DNA of 64,000 bases from Muribaculaceae bacterium (GTDB lineage: Bacteria > Bacteroidota > Bacteroidia > Bacteroidales > Muribaculaceae), in NCBI GenBank assembly GCA_017405965.1, contig JAFQZK010000035.1, positions 62,001 through 126,000 on the forward strand, in the 5' to 3' direction. This document shows, in pieces, positions 27,467-36,690 of this stretch. The notes below the pieces were generated by a model. It ran no database searches, had not been told where the DNA came from, and worked only from the letters and a program-made list of their open reading frames with translations. The position numbers and the translations under genes were made by a program. The stretch's first letter is position 1. The number at the start of each line of letters is the position of its first letter.

Positions 27467-27526
27467 TAGGTTAAATAATGTGCGCAGTTTATTAATTATG
27501 GAATAATCATTTAACAAAAACAATAT

Positions 27527-29503
27527 ATGAATATGAGACTGACTACTCTTTTCTCGTTGATCTTAGTGTCAACCATGATGGCGTTGGCTGGCCCTCGCCA
27601 TTATTCAAGTAACATTCCGGGTGACGTGAATGCCGACGGTGACGTCAATATCGCTGACGTCAATACCGTGATTGACGCCATCTTGACCTCTTCGGCCGAT
27701 TTGAAGTGTGACGTCAATGGCGATGGTGACATCAACATTGCCGATATCAACTACTTGATCGACATCATCCTTACCGGTCCGGTTATCCCGACTGTTGATA
27801 CTGGTATGTACATGGGTATCATCGGTTATAACCAGACGTTGAACACCAAGGACATCGCATTCCTTGACTCGACGACGGTGACCGGATTCAACGACTTCGT
27901 CATGTCGCTGACGACTCAGCCTGGACGTCTGCTTTACTACTCGGTGGATAAGGCGCTCGATGCCCTCAACTCGGCAGCTCATCCCAAGAACTTGCAGAAT
28001 GTGGCTCTGGTGACTTTTACCGAGGGTCTCGATCAGGGTTCCTTGATGATGACCGACAAGTATGACACCGAAGCTGAGTATGCTCAGGCCCTCAAGTCCC
28101 GCATCAACGATGAGCGCGTCTATGGCCGTTCAATCAAGGCATTCACTATCGGTCTGATGAATGAGAACGTCAGGGACGAGAACCAGTTCCGTGCCAACCT
28201 GCATTCGCTGGCCAGTGATTCGGCCAAGGCGATGATGGTCAACTCGATGGCCGAGGTGAACTCGAGCTTCCAGAACATTGCCGACGAACTCGTGAGACGC
28301 AACATGTCCGAGTCGTTGACGCTGGTATTCCCCGGTGTTGGCACTGGTACGCGCATCCGCTTCACCCTCGACGAGGTGACCAGTGAGAATGTCAATGACT
28401 CTCAGATCTACATCGAGGGTACCTTCTCGCTGAAGACGCGCAGTTTGACCAACATCACTTACAATGGCCTCACCTGCACCGCTGGCGACAGCGTGGCCGC
28501 ATCGAGTGTTGACGGTATGTTTGTTTCGCTCGTGTTCGATGGCATCCAGCTCGACAACGAGGAGCGTATCGTGAAGGATAACATCCAAGAGTGGTACTGG
28601 GTAGAGGACCAGCAGGCATGGGAAGCCAGCACCGAGTTCTCGGCCAACCGCCTGCCCGAGGTGGAAAGCACCTATTCCAGCGCCCTGGTGATGCTGCTGC
28701 TCGACTGCAGCTCAGTCATGGATGAGAACTTCGACGAGCTCAAGGTTTCGGCCAACGCTTTCATCGAGCGTATGCAGAACTACAATACCATCCCCGGCAT
28801 GTTCACCGTCAATGGTGTTACCTTCCAGATGGTTTCTATCGATGGCGGAACGTTCACCATGGGTGTTGACAGTGCAGCTGTCGATGCTGGTGTGGCCAAC
28901 GGCGACGAGCTTCCTGCTCATGAGGTGACCCTCGCTCCCTATTCGATTGGTCAGACCGAGGTGACTCAGGAATTGTGGCAGGCTGTGATGGGTACCAATC
29001 CCAGCAGCTTCACCGGTGACCCGAAGCGTCCTGTCGAGCAGGTTAGCTGGACGGATTGCCAGGAATTCATTGCTCGCTTGAATGCTTTGACCGGTAAGGC
29101 CTTCCGTCTGCCCACCGAGGCCGAGTGGGAATATGCTGCACGCGGCGGCAACAAGAGCCACGGTTATCTGTATTCTGGTGGCGACGTCATCGACGAGGTG
29201 GCTTGGTACTACAACAACAGTTATGCTGTTGGAAGTGACAGCCAGGACTACGGTACCCATGCTGTAGCTTCTCGCCATAGCAATGAGCTGGGCTTGTTCG
29301 ATATGAGTGGTAACGTTCACGAGTGGTGCAGCGATGCTTATCTCCCCTATGGCGAGGAGCAGCCCGAGAACCTTGACGGTTACAGGTTCGTGATTCGTGG
29401 CGGTTGCTGGTTCAGCCTGCCCAAGGATTGCCGCTCGACCAGCCGCAATAATGAGGGACGCGACATGCGTTTCTACACCACTGGTTTGCGCTTGGCCTTG
29501 TAA
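27527..29503 (+). CDS. Secreted protein with N-terminal dockerin and C-terminal formylglycine-generating-enzyme-like domain
   Basis: A 658-residue protein. A signal peptide (about 1-22, ending MALAG) is followed at once by two dockerin repeats at about 32-85 (DVNADGDVNIADVNTVIDAIL and DVNGDGDINIADINYLIDIIL). Residues about 90-420 have stretches reminiscent of a von Willebrand A fold (VALVTFTEGLDQGS; LLLDCSSVMDENFDELK), though the MIDAS is not clear. Residues about 430-658 are SUMF1/FGE-like: VSIDGGTFTMG, HEVTLAPYSIGQTEVTQELW, PVEQVSWTDCQEFIARLN, FRLPTEAEWEYAARGG, LGLFDMSGNVHEWCSD and FVIRGGCWF. In bacteria such domains are used for sulfatase activation but also as sugar- or protein-binding folds. 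Dockerins are usually C-terminal, so the N-terminal position is unusual. Confidence 0.85.
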   Translation: MNMRLTTLFSLILVSTMMALAGPRHYSSNIPGDVNADGDVNIADVNTVIDAILTSSADLKCDVNGDGDINIADINYLIDIILTGPVIPTVDTGMYMGIIGYNQTLNTKDIAFLDSTTVTGFNDFVMSLTTQPGRLLYYSVDKALDALNSAAHPKNLQNVALVTFTEGLDQGSLMMTDKYDTEAEYAQALKSRINDERVYGRSIKAFTIGLMNENVRDENQFRANLHSLASDSAKAMMVNSMAEVNSSFQNIADELVRRNMSESLTLVFPGVGTGTRIRFTLDEVTSENVNDSQIYIEGTFSLKTRSLTNITYNGLTCTAGDSVAASSVDGMFVSLVFDGIQLDNEERIVKDNIQEWYWVEDQQAWEASTEFSANRLPEVESTYSSALVMLLLDCSSVMDENFDELKVSANAFIERMQNYNTIPGMFTVNGVTFQMVSIDGGTFTMGVDSAAVDAGVANGDELPAHEVTLAPYSIGQTEVTQELWQAVMGTNPSSFTGDPKRPVEQVSWTDCQEFIARLNALTGKAFRLPTEAEWEYAARGGNKSHGYLYSGGDVIDEVAWYYNNSYAVGSDSQDYGTHAVASRHSNELGLFDMSGNVHEWCSDAYLPYGEEQPENLDGYRFVIRGGCWFSLPKDCRSTSRNNEGRDMRFYTTGLRLAL

Positions 29504-29540
29504 TCGGCGCTCTCGAGAGATAATCAATTAAAGTGAATAC

Positions 29541-29572
29541 GGCACCCGGTGGTGGCAACATCATCGGGTGTC
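29541..29572 (+). terminator. Hairpin with GNRA-type loop between the SUMF1 and prsW genes
   Basis: A 14-bp stem (G-U pairs included) closed by a GCAA tetraloop, 37 bases after the SUMF1 stop and 18 bases before the PrsW start. There is no U-tract, so it may be a terminator, an attenuator or an mRNA-stabilising element. Confidence 0.5.
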
Positions 29573-29590
29573 AATTAATAAAGCGATTAG

Positions 29591-30376
29591 ATGCTACTGA
29601 TCATTGTCACAGCTATCTTGCCGGCCTTGCTCTTGGGCTGGTGGATCTACAGGAAGGACTCGTTGCGTCCCGAACCCTTAAAGCAACTCTACAGGGCATT
29701 CCTTTTCGGCGTGGGCTCGGCCTTTGTATCCCTGTTGATTTCCACATTGATGGGATTAATGGGCTTGATGGTCTATGACCTTGGCTCCTATACGGGTGCT
29801 GTTTCAACGGCTCTGTTCGCCGCCGCGTTGCCCGAGGAGGTGGCCAAACTCACGATGCTGTGGCTCTTCCTGCGCAAGAACCCCTATTATGACGAGTATT
29901 TTGATGGTATTGTCTATGCCGCCTGTGTGGGCCTTGGCTTTGCCGCGACCGAGAATGTGCTCTATCTCCTGCAGAGCGAGGATTGGGTGATGACGGGCCT
30001 TATCCGCGGCATCACTGCTGTGCCGGCCCATTTCGCTATCGCTTGTGCCATGGGTTACTTCTACAGCAAGCGGCACTTCGGCGACAACAGCCGTCTCACG
30101 GCGGTATGTGTTCTGGCCGTTCCCATCATCATACACTGGGTTTATGATGCGCTGGCTTTCAGCGAGTCGATAAATCCTGCCGTTTCGGTGGTGATCAACA
30201 TCTTGTTCATCCTGCTCATCTGGCGCGTTTACAGTAGTACTATGCGACGCATCGGCAATCTGCAACAACTCGATCGAGCGCGCATGACTCCGCCGCCTGT
30301 ACCCGGAGCTCCTCCCACAATCACGCCGCCTCCGTTGCCTGGCAGCGACAAGAACAACAACACTCCTCTGGCATGA
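29591..30376 (+). CDS. PrsW-family intramembrane metalloprotease
   Basis: A 261-residue protein with about eight membrane helices. Family motifs are intact: PEEVAKL (Glu82, Glu83, Lys86), GFAATEN (Glu121), PAHFAIACAMGYFYSK (His147) and IIHWVYDAL (His182). PrsW of Bacillus cleaves an anti-sigma factor, but no sigma/anti-sigma pair is nearby, so the target here is unknown. The cytoplasmic tail is Pro-rich (RMTPPPVPGAPPTITPPPLPG). Its stop codon lies in the loop of the terminator at 30359. Confidence 0.85.
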   Translation: MLLIIVTAILPALLLGWWIYRKDSLRPEPLKQLYRAFLFGVGSAFVSLLISTLMGLMGLMVYDLGSYTGAVSTALFAAALPEEVAKLTMLWLFLRKNPYYDEYFDGIVYAACVGLGFAATENVLYLLQSEDWVMTGLIRGITAVPAHFAIACAMGYFYSKRHFGDNSRLTAVCVLAVPIIIHWVYDALAFSESINPAVSVVINILFILLIWRVYSSTMRRIGNLQQLDRARMTPPPVPGAPPTITPPPLPGSDKNNNTPLA

Positions 30377-30396
30377 TGCCAAAGGAGTGTTTTTTC
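30359..30396. terminator. Bidirectional terminator overlapping the prsW stop codon
   Basis: Arms ACACTCCT and TGGCA pair with TGCCA and AGGAGTGT, followed by TTTTTTC. The TGA of the PrsW gene (30374-30376) is in the loop, and the minus-strand S41 gene ends at 30417. Confidence 0.85.
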
Positions 30397-30416
30397 ATTT
30401 CTCAGATGATGTGTGG

Positions 30417-32057
30417 CTACTGGTCGTCGTGTTTCTTGACCAGGCGCTCATATTCAGGATTGCCCTCACGCAGCAGACGCTCATAGCCCTCACGGTCGTT
30501 AAGGATCTGATAGGCGGCTTGGACGTCAGGATTGCGGTGGTTGATGATGACGCTGTAGGCACCGGCGTCGCCATACAGGTCACGGGCGATCAACCCTTTG
30601 GTGATGGCTTTGAGCATCTGTTCGCTGGTGCGGTATTTCTCCTCGTCATACTTGATGCTGTCGCTCTCGCCCATAGCGATGAGGTCACGCATCATCTCGT
30701 CGGTGATGACGAATCCCTCATCAAATTCCTTTACTGTGGCATAGCGCTTGGTGATGGCCTTGCGCTCTTTGTCCACATACTTGATGGCAAACTGATTAAG
30801 GATGCCCTTGGCGCTCAGGTCGCGGTAGTAGGTGCTGTACTCGGTGGTGTCAACAGGCACAAACACGTCGGGCATCACGCCACCGCCGCCGTAGATGGTA
30901 CGGCCGTTCAGGCGGGTGGTGTAGCGCAGTGAGTCGTTGAACTGGATGCTGTCCAGACTGTAGTACTCGCCCTCGTTATAGCGGTCGAGCAGCTCTTTTT
31001 CGTAGGCTTTCTTGTCACCGCGATTGTAGGGCTTCTGGATGCAACGGCCGCTGGGTGTGTAGTAACGGGCAACGGTCAGGCGCATCATTGAGCCGTCTTC
31101 AAACATGAAAGGCCTCTGTACCAGCCCCTTTCCGAAGGTGCGGCGACCGACAACCACTGCGCGGTCCCAGTCTTGCATGGCGCCCGCGAAGATTTCGGCT
31201 GCCGATGCCGAGTACTGATTGACGATGACCACCATGTGCAGGTCTTTGTAATCTCCCCAGCCGTTGGCGTTGGCCTCGTTGCGCGGTGAGTTCTCGCCCT
31301 CGGTGTAAACCATGAGCTGACCGCGCTCCAGGAATTCGTTGCACATGTCGATGGCTGCATTCAGGTATCCGCCGCCATTGTCGCTCAAGTCCATGATCAG
31401 CTGGGTCATGCCCTGCTTTTTGAGTTCTTGCAAGGCTTCCATCATCTCCTTGTGGGTCTTTGCGCCGAAGCGGGAGATGCGCAGATAGCCCGTACGCTCG
31501 TCGAGCATGTACTTGGTGTCGATACTGTTCAACGGGATGTTGTCACGCGTGATGCGGAAGGTAATCAAGTCCTTCACACCGGGGCGTTTCACCTTGATGG
31601 TGACGTTGGTGCCCTTCTTGCCGCGAAGGCGCTTCTGGATATCGCTGTTTTTCATCTTCACGCCGGCAATGGTCGTGTCGTTCACATAGATGATGCGGTC
31701 GCCGGCCAGCACGCCCACGCGCTCACTGGGGCCGCCGGGAACGGTCTGGATGACGTAGAGCGTGTCCTTGTTCATGTTGAACTGGATGCCCACGCCGCTG
31801 AACTCGCCTTGCAGCGGTTCCTCGAGTTCCTTGGTCTCCTTGGCATCGGTATAGGACGAGTGCGGATCCAGGCTCTCGAGCATCCCTTTGATGGCATCTT
31901 CTACCAGTTTGTCCTCATTGACCGAGTCTACGTAGAATGTAGAGATGGCAGACTCGGCGTTCAACAGTTTCTGCAGTACTCGAGGCCAGGACCGCTGTGC
32001 AGTGACGGTCAATGAAAAGACCAGGCACAGGGCCACGAGATACAATCCTTTATTCAT
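30417..32057 (-). CDS. C-terminal processing peptidase, S41 family, with PDZ domain
   Basis: A 546-residue exported serine protease of the CtpA/Prc type. It has a signal peptide (MNKGLYLVALCLVFSLTVTAQ), then a helical region, a PDZ domain at about 85-170 (FSGVGIQFNMNKDTLYVIQTVPGGPSERVGV), and the S41 core. The catalytic dyad is visible: Ser285 in QYSASAAEIF and Lys310 in RTFGKGLVQ, 25 residues apart as in Prc. It would cleave periplasmic proteins or cell-wall enzymes. It is the last gene of the parE-coaD-ctp run, 23 bases after coaD. Confidence 0.92.
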   Translation of the reverse strand: MNKGLYLVALCLVFSLTVTAQRSWPRVLQKLLNAESAISTFYVDSVNEDKLVEDAIKGMLESLDPHSSYTDAKETKELEEPLQGEFSGVGIQFNMNKDTLYVIQTVPGGPSERVGVLAGDRIIYVNDTTIAGVKMKNSDIQKRLRGKKGTNVTIKVKRPGVKDLITFRITRDNIPLNSIDTKYMLDERTGYLRISRFGAKTHKEMMEALQELKKQGMTQLIMDLSDNGGGYLNAAIDMCNEFLERGQLMVYTEGENSPRNEANANGWGDYKDLHMVVIVNQYSASAAEIFAGAMQDWDRAVVVGRRTFGKGLVQRPFMFEDGSMMRLTVARYYTPSGRCIQKPYNRGDKKAYEKELLDRYNEGEYYSLDSIQFNDSLRYTTRLNGRTIYGGGGVMPDVFVPVDTTEYSTYYRDLSAKGILNQFAIKYVDKERKAITKRYATVKEFDEGFVITDEMMRDLIAMGESDSIKYDEEKYRTSEQMLKAITKGLIARDLYGDAGAYSVIINHRNPDVQAAYQILNDREGYERLLREGNPEYERLVKKHDDQ

Positions 32058-32080
32058 CTTTGTTATCAGTTTCGAAGTCT

Positions 32081-32593
32081 TCAGTTTTTAGTGATGGGGA
32101 TTTGTGAAAAGTCGGCATTCATCGGCAGGTAGGCCTTGATGTCTTGACCGTAACGCACCAGTTCGCGCACAATGCTGCTGCTGATGTGGCTGTACTCGGG
32201 CAAGGTGTACAACAGGATGGTCTCGATGCCTGTCAAGTCGCGGTTCACCTCGGCCAGATGCTTCTCGTTCTCGAAGTCCTGTATCAGCCTCACGCCGCGC
32301 ACGATGAACTGGGCGCCCACTTCCTGTGCAATTTCAACGGTCATGTTGCTGTAGGTGATGACCTGCACGCGGGGATCGTCTTTGAAAACGCTCTCGATAA
32401 AGGCCTTGCGCTGTTCCATGGTCATGAACGACCGCTTGTCGGCATTCACGCCGATGGCAATGATGAATCGGTCGAAAAGGGGTAATGCCCTGCGCACGAT
32501 CGACTCGTGGCCACAGGTGAAGGGGTCGAACGACCCGGGGAACAGTGCCACGCGCTGTCTCTGATTATCAATGCACTGTGATGTCTTCATCAT
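32081..32593 (-). CDS. coaD: Phosphopantetheine adenylyltransferase
   Basis: A 170-residue nucleotidyltransferase that makes dephospho-CoA from phosphopantetheine and ATP. The signatures are [23 protein letters not shown] at the start, [15 protein letters not shown], and [25 protein letters not shown]; length matches the family. The conserved fold starts at about residue 14, so the first ATG pair (32593 or 32590) is accepted. The 5' end overlaps the parE stop by 26 bases, so they are co-transcribed. Confidence 0.95.
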   Translation of the reverse strand: MMKTSQCIDNQRQRVALFPGSFDPFTCGHESIVRRALPLFDRFIIAIGVNADKRSFMTMEQRKAFIESVFKDDPRVQVITYSNMTVEIAQEVGAQFIVRGVRLIQDFENEKHLAEVNRDLTGIETILLYTLPEYSHISSSIVRELVRYGQDIKAYLPMNADFSQIPITKN

Positions 32594-34547
32594 CTTCGTT
32601 AACTAGGTTGTCAATAATGAAATTCTGGCGCTCCATGGTGTTCTTGCCCATGAAGAAGGCGAGCATCTGCTTCACCGAGTCTTCTTTGCGCAGCGACACG
32701 CGATCCAGGCGCATATCGGGGCCGATGAAATCCTTGAACTCGTCGGGTGAAATCTCGCCCAGACCTTTGAATCGCGTGATTTCGGCATTCTCGCCGAGCT
32801 TGTCGAGGGCTGCCAGGCGTTCTTCATCGCTGTAGCAATAGTAGGTCTCGACCTTCTGCGGCTTGGCTTCGCGTTTGTTGGTGCGAGTCTTGCGCTTGGC
32901 GTCCTTCTTGTTGAGCACGCGGAACAACGGCGTCTGCAGGATGTACAGGTGGCCCGTCTTGATCAGCTCGGGGCAGAACTGCAGGAAATAGGTCAACAGC
33001 AGCAGGCGGATGTGCATACCGTCAACATCGGCATCGGTAGCGATGATGACCTTGTTGTAGCGCAGGCCTTCGATGCCGTCCTCGATGTTGAGTGCTGCCT
33101 GCAGCAGGGCAAACTCGACGTTGGTGATAACCTTCTTGGGATCAAGCCCGAAGGTGTTCAGCGGCTTGCCTCGCAGCGAGAACACGGCCTGTGTCTCCAC
33201 GTCGCGGATCTTGGTGATCGAGCCGCTTGCGCTCAGACCCTCGGTGATGAAGATGGAGCTCTGGTCGCGACGGTCGTTGTCCTTGGGGGCACGAGCGTCG
33301 TTGAAGTGGACGCGGCAGTCGCGCAGCTTATCGTTGTGCAGGGCAGCCTTCTTGACATTCTCGCGCACCTGCTTGCTCACGCCGGCTATGGCCTTGCGCT
33401 CGCGCTCATTGTCCTGAATCTTCTTCAACAGCACCTCGGCGGTTTCGGGGGCCTTGTGCAGATAGTCGTCAAGTTCCTTCTTGATGAAGTCGTTGATGAA
33501 CTTGTAGATGGTGGGACCGTCTTTCCACATGATGCTGCTACCCAGCTTGATCTTGGTCTGGGACTCGAACACGGGCTCCTCGACCTTGATGCTGATGGCG
33601 GCGACGATGCCGTTGCGTATGTCGCTGTACTCGAAGTTCTTGCCGTAGAACTCCTTGATGGTCCTTGACAATGCCTCACGGAAGGCGCTCTGGTGGGTGC
33701 CGCCCTGGGTCGTGTGCTGGCCGTTGACAAACGAGTAGAACTCCTCGCCCAGTTGGGCCGCATGGGTGATGACCACCTCGATGTCGTCGCCGGTGAAGTG
33801 CATAAGCGGGTACAGCGGGTCGTTGGTCATGTTTTCCTTCACCAGGTCGCTCAAGCCATTGCGCGAATGATATTTCTTGCCGTTGAAGGTCAGTGTCAGT
33901 CCCGTGTTCAGGTAGGAGTAGTTCTTGATCATCTGCTCGATGATTTCCTCACGGAACTCGTAGTTCTTGAAGATGGTGCCGTCGGGCCTGAAACGCACCA
34001 TGGTGCCGTTCTCCTCGCCCTCGTTGGCGCCGATGATGCCGCTCTCTTCCTTGACAAGGCCCTCGCTGTAGAGCACCGATGAGCACTGCCCGTCGCGCAC
34101 GCTGCGGATGTAGAACTCGGTCGACAAGGCATTCACCGCCTTGATACCCACACCGTTCAAGCCCACCGAGCGTTTATAGGTCTGGGTATCGTACTTGGCG
34201 CCGGTATTCATCTTGGACGATGCGTCCTTGACCTGGTCGAGGGGGATGCCACGGCCGTAGTCGCGGATGGTCACCATGCCGTCGGCCACGTCGATATCGA
34301 TGGTGGGCTTGGCGTAACCCGTGTTGAATTCGTCGATACTGTTGTCGATGACCTCCTTGACGAGGACATAGATGCCGTCGTCGTTCTGTGAGCCATCGCC
34401 AAGTTTGCCGATGTACATACCCGGGCGCATGCGTATATGCTCACGCGGGGATAGCGTGATCAACTTCTCATAGCCGCCAAAGTCGCTCGTCTGCTGCTGA
34501 CCGGCAGCGGTTTCGTCTATTATCTGATTCTGTTTGTCTTGTGACAT
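32568..34547 (-). CDS. parE: DNA topoisomerase IV subunit B
   Basis: A 659-residue type IIA topoisomerase ATPase subunit that works with ParC to decatenate chromosomes. GHKL ATPase motifs: [22 protein letters not shown] and [13 protein letters not shown]. The transducer and TOPRIM domains follow, with [25 protein letters not shown], and [16 protein letters not shown]. In TOPRIM the usual EGDSA reads EGLSA, which is a feature I recall for ParE-type proteins in this phylum, not a defect. A -7 box TATCTTTG (minus, 34578-34585) lies upstream. First gene of the parE-coaD-ctp operon. Confidence 0.92.
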   Translation of the reverse strand: MSQDKQNQIIDETAAGQQQTSDFGGYEKLITLSPREHIRMRPGMYIGKLGDGSQNDDGIYVLVKEVIDNSIDEFNTGYAKPTIDIDVADGMVTIRDYGRGIPLDQVKDASSKMNTGAKYDTQTYKRSVGLNGVGIKAVNALSTEFYIRSVRDGQCSSVLYSEGLVKEESGIIGANEGEENGTMVRFRPDGTIFKNYEFREEIIEQMIKNYSYLNTGLTLTFNGKKYHSRNGLSDLVKENMTNDPLYPLMHFTGDDIEVVITHAAQLGEEFYSFVNGQHTTQGGTHQSAFREALSRTIKEFYGKNFEYSDIRNGIVAAISIKVEEPVFESQTKIKLGSSIMWKDGPTIYKFINDFIKKELDDYLHKAPETAEVLLKKIQDNERERKAIAGVSKQVRENVKKAALHNDKLRDCRVHFNDARAPKDNDRRDQSSIFITEGLSASGSITKIRDVETQAVFSLRGKPLNTFGLDPKKVITNVEFALLQAALNIEDGIEGLRYNKVIIATDADVDGMHIRLLLLTYFLQFCPELIKTGHLYILQTPLFRVLNKKDAKRKTRTNKREAKPQKVETYYCYSDEERLAALDKLGENAEITRFKGLGEISPDEFKDFIGPDMRLDRVSLRKEDSVKQMLAFFMGKNTMERQNFIIDNLVNEDDEDITVH

Positions 34548-34721
34548 ACTTGTAGTAAAAATCTGCGTTTTAACCTACAAAGATACTATAATTTGAGCAA
34601 ACATCGTGCCATGGAGCCTCATCTATAAGGTTTATTAACTAAATAGTGTGCACAGACACACAAGAAATCGCCTCTTGTCCCGTTTCTATAGTAGAAGATT
34701 TTAAAAAACCGTCGCTGAACG

Positions 34722-35177
34722 ATGAAAACATTCAATTGGACTATACTGTGGATATTGGCCATGATCCTGGGCCTCACGCTCTCGTCGTGTGACCCGATGT
34801 CGTCGTTGGAATATGAGATTTACAACAAGACCGGGGACACCGTGACGGTTACCATGTATGAGGATATCATGATTTCGTCATTCAATGGCTATACAATCGT
34901 GGAAAACGACAGCGTGAGCACGCGTTACGAGGCCGACAGCTGCACGGTGGCAGTCTTGGCTCCCGATCAGGTGCTCAAGGCTGATTACGAGTGGTCTGGC
35001 TTGTATCGTGAAGATTATATTGTCCCCCTGTGGCGGTACATCAAATCAATCCGCAAGGGTGATGAAGAATTAGACCCCGCTGTGTGGAACAACGAGGCCG
35101 TATGGACCATGAAAACCAAGGGCGGAGGCCGGTTCGAAGGCGAGACCCGCTACTATTCCCTCATCTTGCGCAAGTGA
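34722..35177 (+). CDS. Small predicted lipoprotein of unknown function
   Basis: A 151-residue protein, not recognised. The N-terminus has a hydrophobic helix ending LTLSSCDPMSS, a lipobox with Cys23. The remaining 125 residues look like a compact beta-rich domain (YEIYNKTGDTVTVTMYED, STRYEADSCTVAVLAP) that ends YYSLILRK. It has a second Cys at about 68. No operon partner is present. Its last codons and downstream DNA have been duplicated in tandem (see repeat). Confidence 0.7.
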   Translation: MKTFNWTILWILAMILGLTLSSCDPMSSLEYEIYNKTGDTVTVTMYEDIMISSFNGYTIVENDSVSTRYEADSCTVAVLAPDQVLKADYEWSGLYREDYIVPLWRYIKSIRKGDEELDPAVWNNEAVWTMKTKGGGRFEGETRYYSLILRK

Positions 35178-35310
35178 TGCCGTCTCCCGAGCCTGGCATT
35201 ACGCGCAGCCCACAGTTCCGTGTTGTAAAAGAATTCCCTCTTCTTGCGCAAGTGATGCCGTCTCCCTAGCCTGGCATTACGCGCAGCCACAGTTCCGTGT
35301 TGTAAAGTAT
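35156..35310 (+). repeat. Two tandem copies of a 78-base unit spanning the gene end
   Basis: Copy 1 (35156-35233) contains the last six codons and the stop of the lipoprotein gene; copy 2 (35234-35310) repeats it with a few changes, including one base lost. Both copies contain TTGCGCAAGTGATGCCGTCT and GCCTGGCATTACGCGCAGCC. Copy 2 therefore carries a second, unused gene end. Confidence 0.9.
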
Positions 35311-35330
35311 TACGCGTTGTCAACGCGTAA
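35310..35330. terminator. Short perfect palindrome, possible bidirectional terminator
   Basis: A 10-bp perfect inverted repeat TTACGCGTTG-T-CAACGCGTAA just after the tandem duplication and 12 bases from the stop of the minus-strand symporter gene. Confidence 0.45.
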
Positions 35331-35341
35331 GTTCAGGTCAC

Positions 35342-36187
35342 CTACCGCCGCTTGACGACAGCGACATAGGTGATGAGAATCACGTTCATCATCAGGGCAT
35401 AGATGATGGCGGGAATCGCGATCACGTCGTTGTTGAACACCAGCGGGCTGCTGGCGATGGCGATAGCCTGGGCGGCATTCTGCATGCCCACCTCGATGAC
35501 GATGGTGCGGCGCTCCTTGCCGGTCAGTTTCATGAAGTGCGAGAGCAGGGCTCCGCTACCCATGGCCAGCAGGATGAGTACGCTTACCGAGAGGCCCAGT
35601 TGCCCGAACTTGTCGATGATGGCGTCACGGTTCTGGATAAAGAAAACGGTGGCCAGGAAAATGAGGGCAGGGAAGGCGATGCGCGACAGCACGTTGTGCA
35701 TCTTGTCGGCGGCACCCGACCATCTCTTTCTCACGGCGATACCCACAACGATGGGCAGGAACATGAGCACCAGGTTCTGCATCACAAGTTTGCCGATGGG
35801 CAGATGCACATGTACGGCACTGCCTGTAGTCGCTGTGACCCATCCCATGATCAGGGGCACGGTCAGCAGCGTGATGATACTGCTGCAAGCGGTCAACGAT
35901 ACCGACAGGGCAACATCACCCTTGGCAAGCATCGAGAACACGTTCGACGAGCTGCCGCCGGGACAGCAGGCAATCAGCACGAAACCGATCAGGAATATCG
36001 GGTCCAGGCCCAGCGCCTTGCCGATAATCCATGCCAGCAGCGGCAAGATGATAATTTGCCCGATCAGGCCTGCGAACACGGGCTTGGGGCGTGTTTTAAA
36101 CAACTTGAAGTCTTCAATCTTCAGATTCAGACCCAACTCAAACATCAACAATGTCAGGATGGGCAGAACAATCCAAATGGTGTTCAT
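35342..36187 (-). CDS. Bile acid:sodium symporter family transporter
   Basis: A 281-residue membrane protein with about nine helices of the SBF/BASS family. Family marks are FELGLNLKIEDFK after TM1, the LIACCPGGSSSNVFSMLAKGDVALSVSLTACSS stretch (Na+ site region), and VGMQNAAQAIAIASSPLV. These proteins import bile acids, pantoate, pyruvate or other organic anions with sodium; the substrate here is unknown. A gut habitat makes bile acids possible, but the family is far wider than that. It stands alone, convergent with the small lipoprotein gene. Confidence 0.85.
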   Translation of the reverse strand: MNTIWIVLPILTLLMFELGLNLKIEDFKLFKTRPKPVFAGLIGQIIILPLLAWIIGKALGLDPIFLIGFVLIACCPGGSSSNVFSMLAKGDVALSVSLTACSSIITLLTVPLIMGWVTATTGSAVHVHLPIGKLVMQNLVLMFLPIVVGIAVRKRWSGAADKMHNVLSRIAFPALIFLATVFFIQNRDAIIDKFGQLGLSVSVLILLAMGSGALLSHFMKLTGKERRTIVIEVGMQNAAQAIAIASSPLVFNNDVIAIPAIIYALMMNVILITYVAVVKRR

Positions 36188-36293
36188 AGTCTATTGGTTT
36201 TATCTAAGGTATTTCTTTTTATTATGTAATTCAAGGCGTCTGCCTCCAAACGGACACAAACGCCTTGTGATCAGTAGTCCCTGAGAAGGTGTC

Positions 36294-36686
36294 TCAAAGT
36301 TTCGAGGCAATAGCGGCGGCAATGGCCTGCATCTCCTCGGCAGGAAGGGTCAGCTTGGGACCGCCAAAGGCCATGTCCTTCTCGCTCTGCAACGGCACGA
36401 GGTGGATGTGGCAGTGGGGTACCTCAAGGCCCAGCACACCGATGCCGATGCGCTTGCAGGGAATAGCCTGCTCCAGCGCCATGGCCACCTTGCGGGCGAA
36501 GGCCCACAGTCCGGCGTACTCTTCCTCGTCGAGGTCGAACATATAGTTTACCTCATGCTTGGGGATGACCAGGGTGTGACCTTTGGCCATGGGATTGATG
36601 TCGAGGAATGCAAAGTAGCGGTCGTCCTCGGCCACCTTGTAGCTAGGAATCTCGCCAGCGGCGATTTTGCTGAAAATGGTTGCCAT
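36294..36686 (-). CDS. HIT-family nucleotide-binding protein
   Basis: A 130-residue histidine-triad hydrolase. TIFSKIAAGEIPSYKV opens the fold, HTLVIPKHEV follows, and the triad itself is HCHIHLVP near residue 100, with the catalytic His in the middle. HIT proteins hydrolyse adenosine phosphoramidates or dinucleoside polyphosphates. The ATG at 36686 is chosen because it starts MATIFSKI, the standard N-terminus, four bases after the greA stop; the longer frame would overlap greA. Co-transcribed with greA. Confidence 0.92.
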   Translation of the reverse strand: MATIFSKIAAGEIPSYKVAEDDRYFAFLDINPMAKGHTLVIPKHEVNYMFDLDEEEYAGLWAFARKVAMALEQAIPCKRIGIGVLGLEVPHCHIHLVPLQSEKDMAFGGPKLTLPAEEMQAIAAAIASKL

Positions 36687-36690
36687 ATCG

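Noticed and set aside
32568-34547. EGLSA in place of EGDSA in the TOPRIM domain considered as an inactivating change
   Set aside because: The remaining TOPRIM and ATPase motifs are intact, and I recall this variant from ParE-type proteins of the phylum; not a defect.
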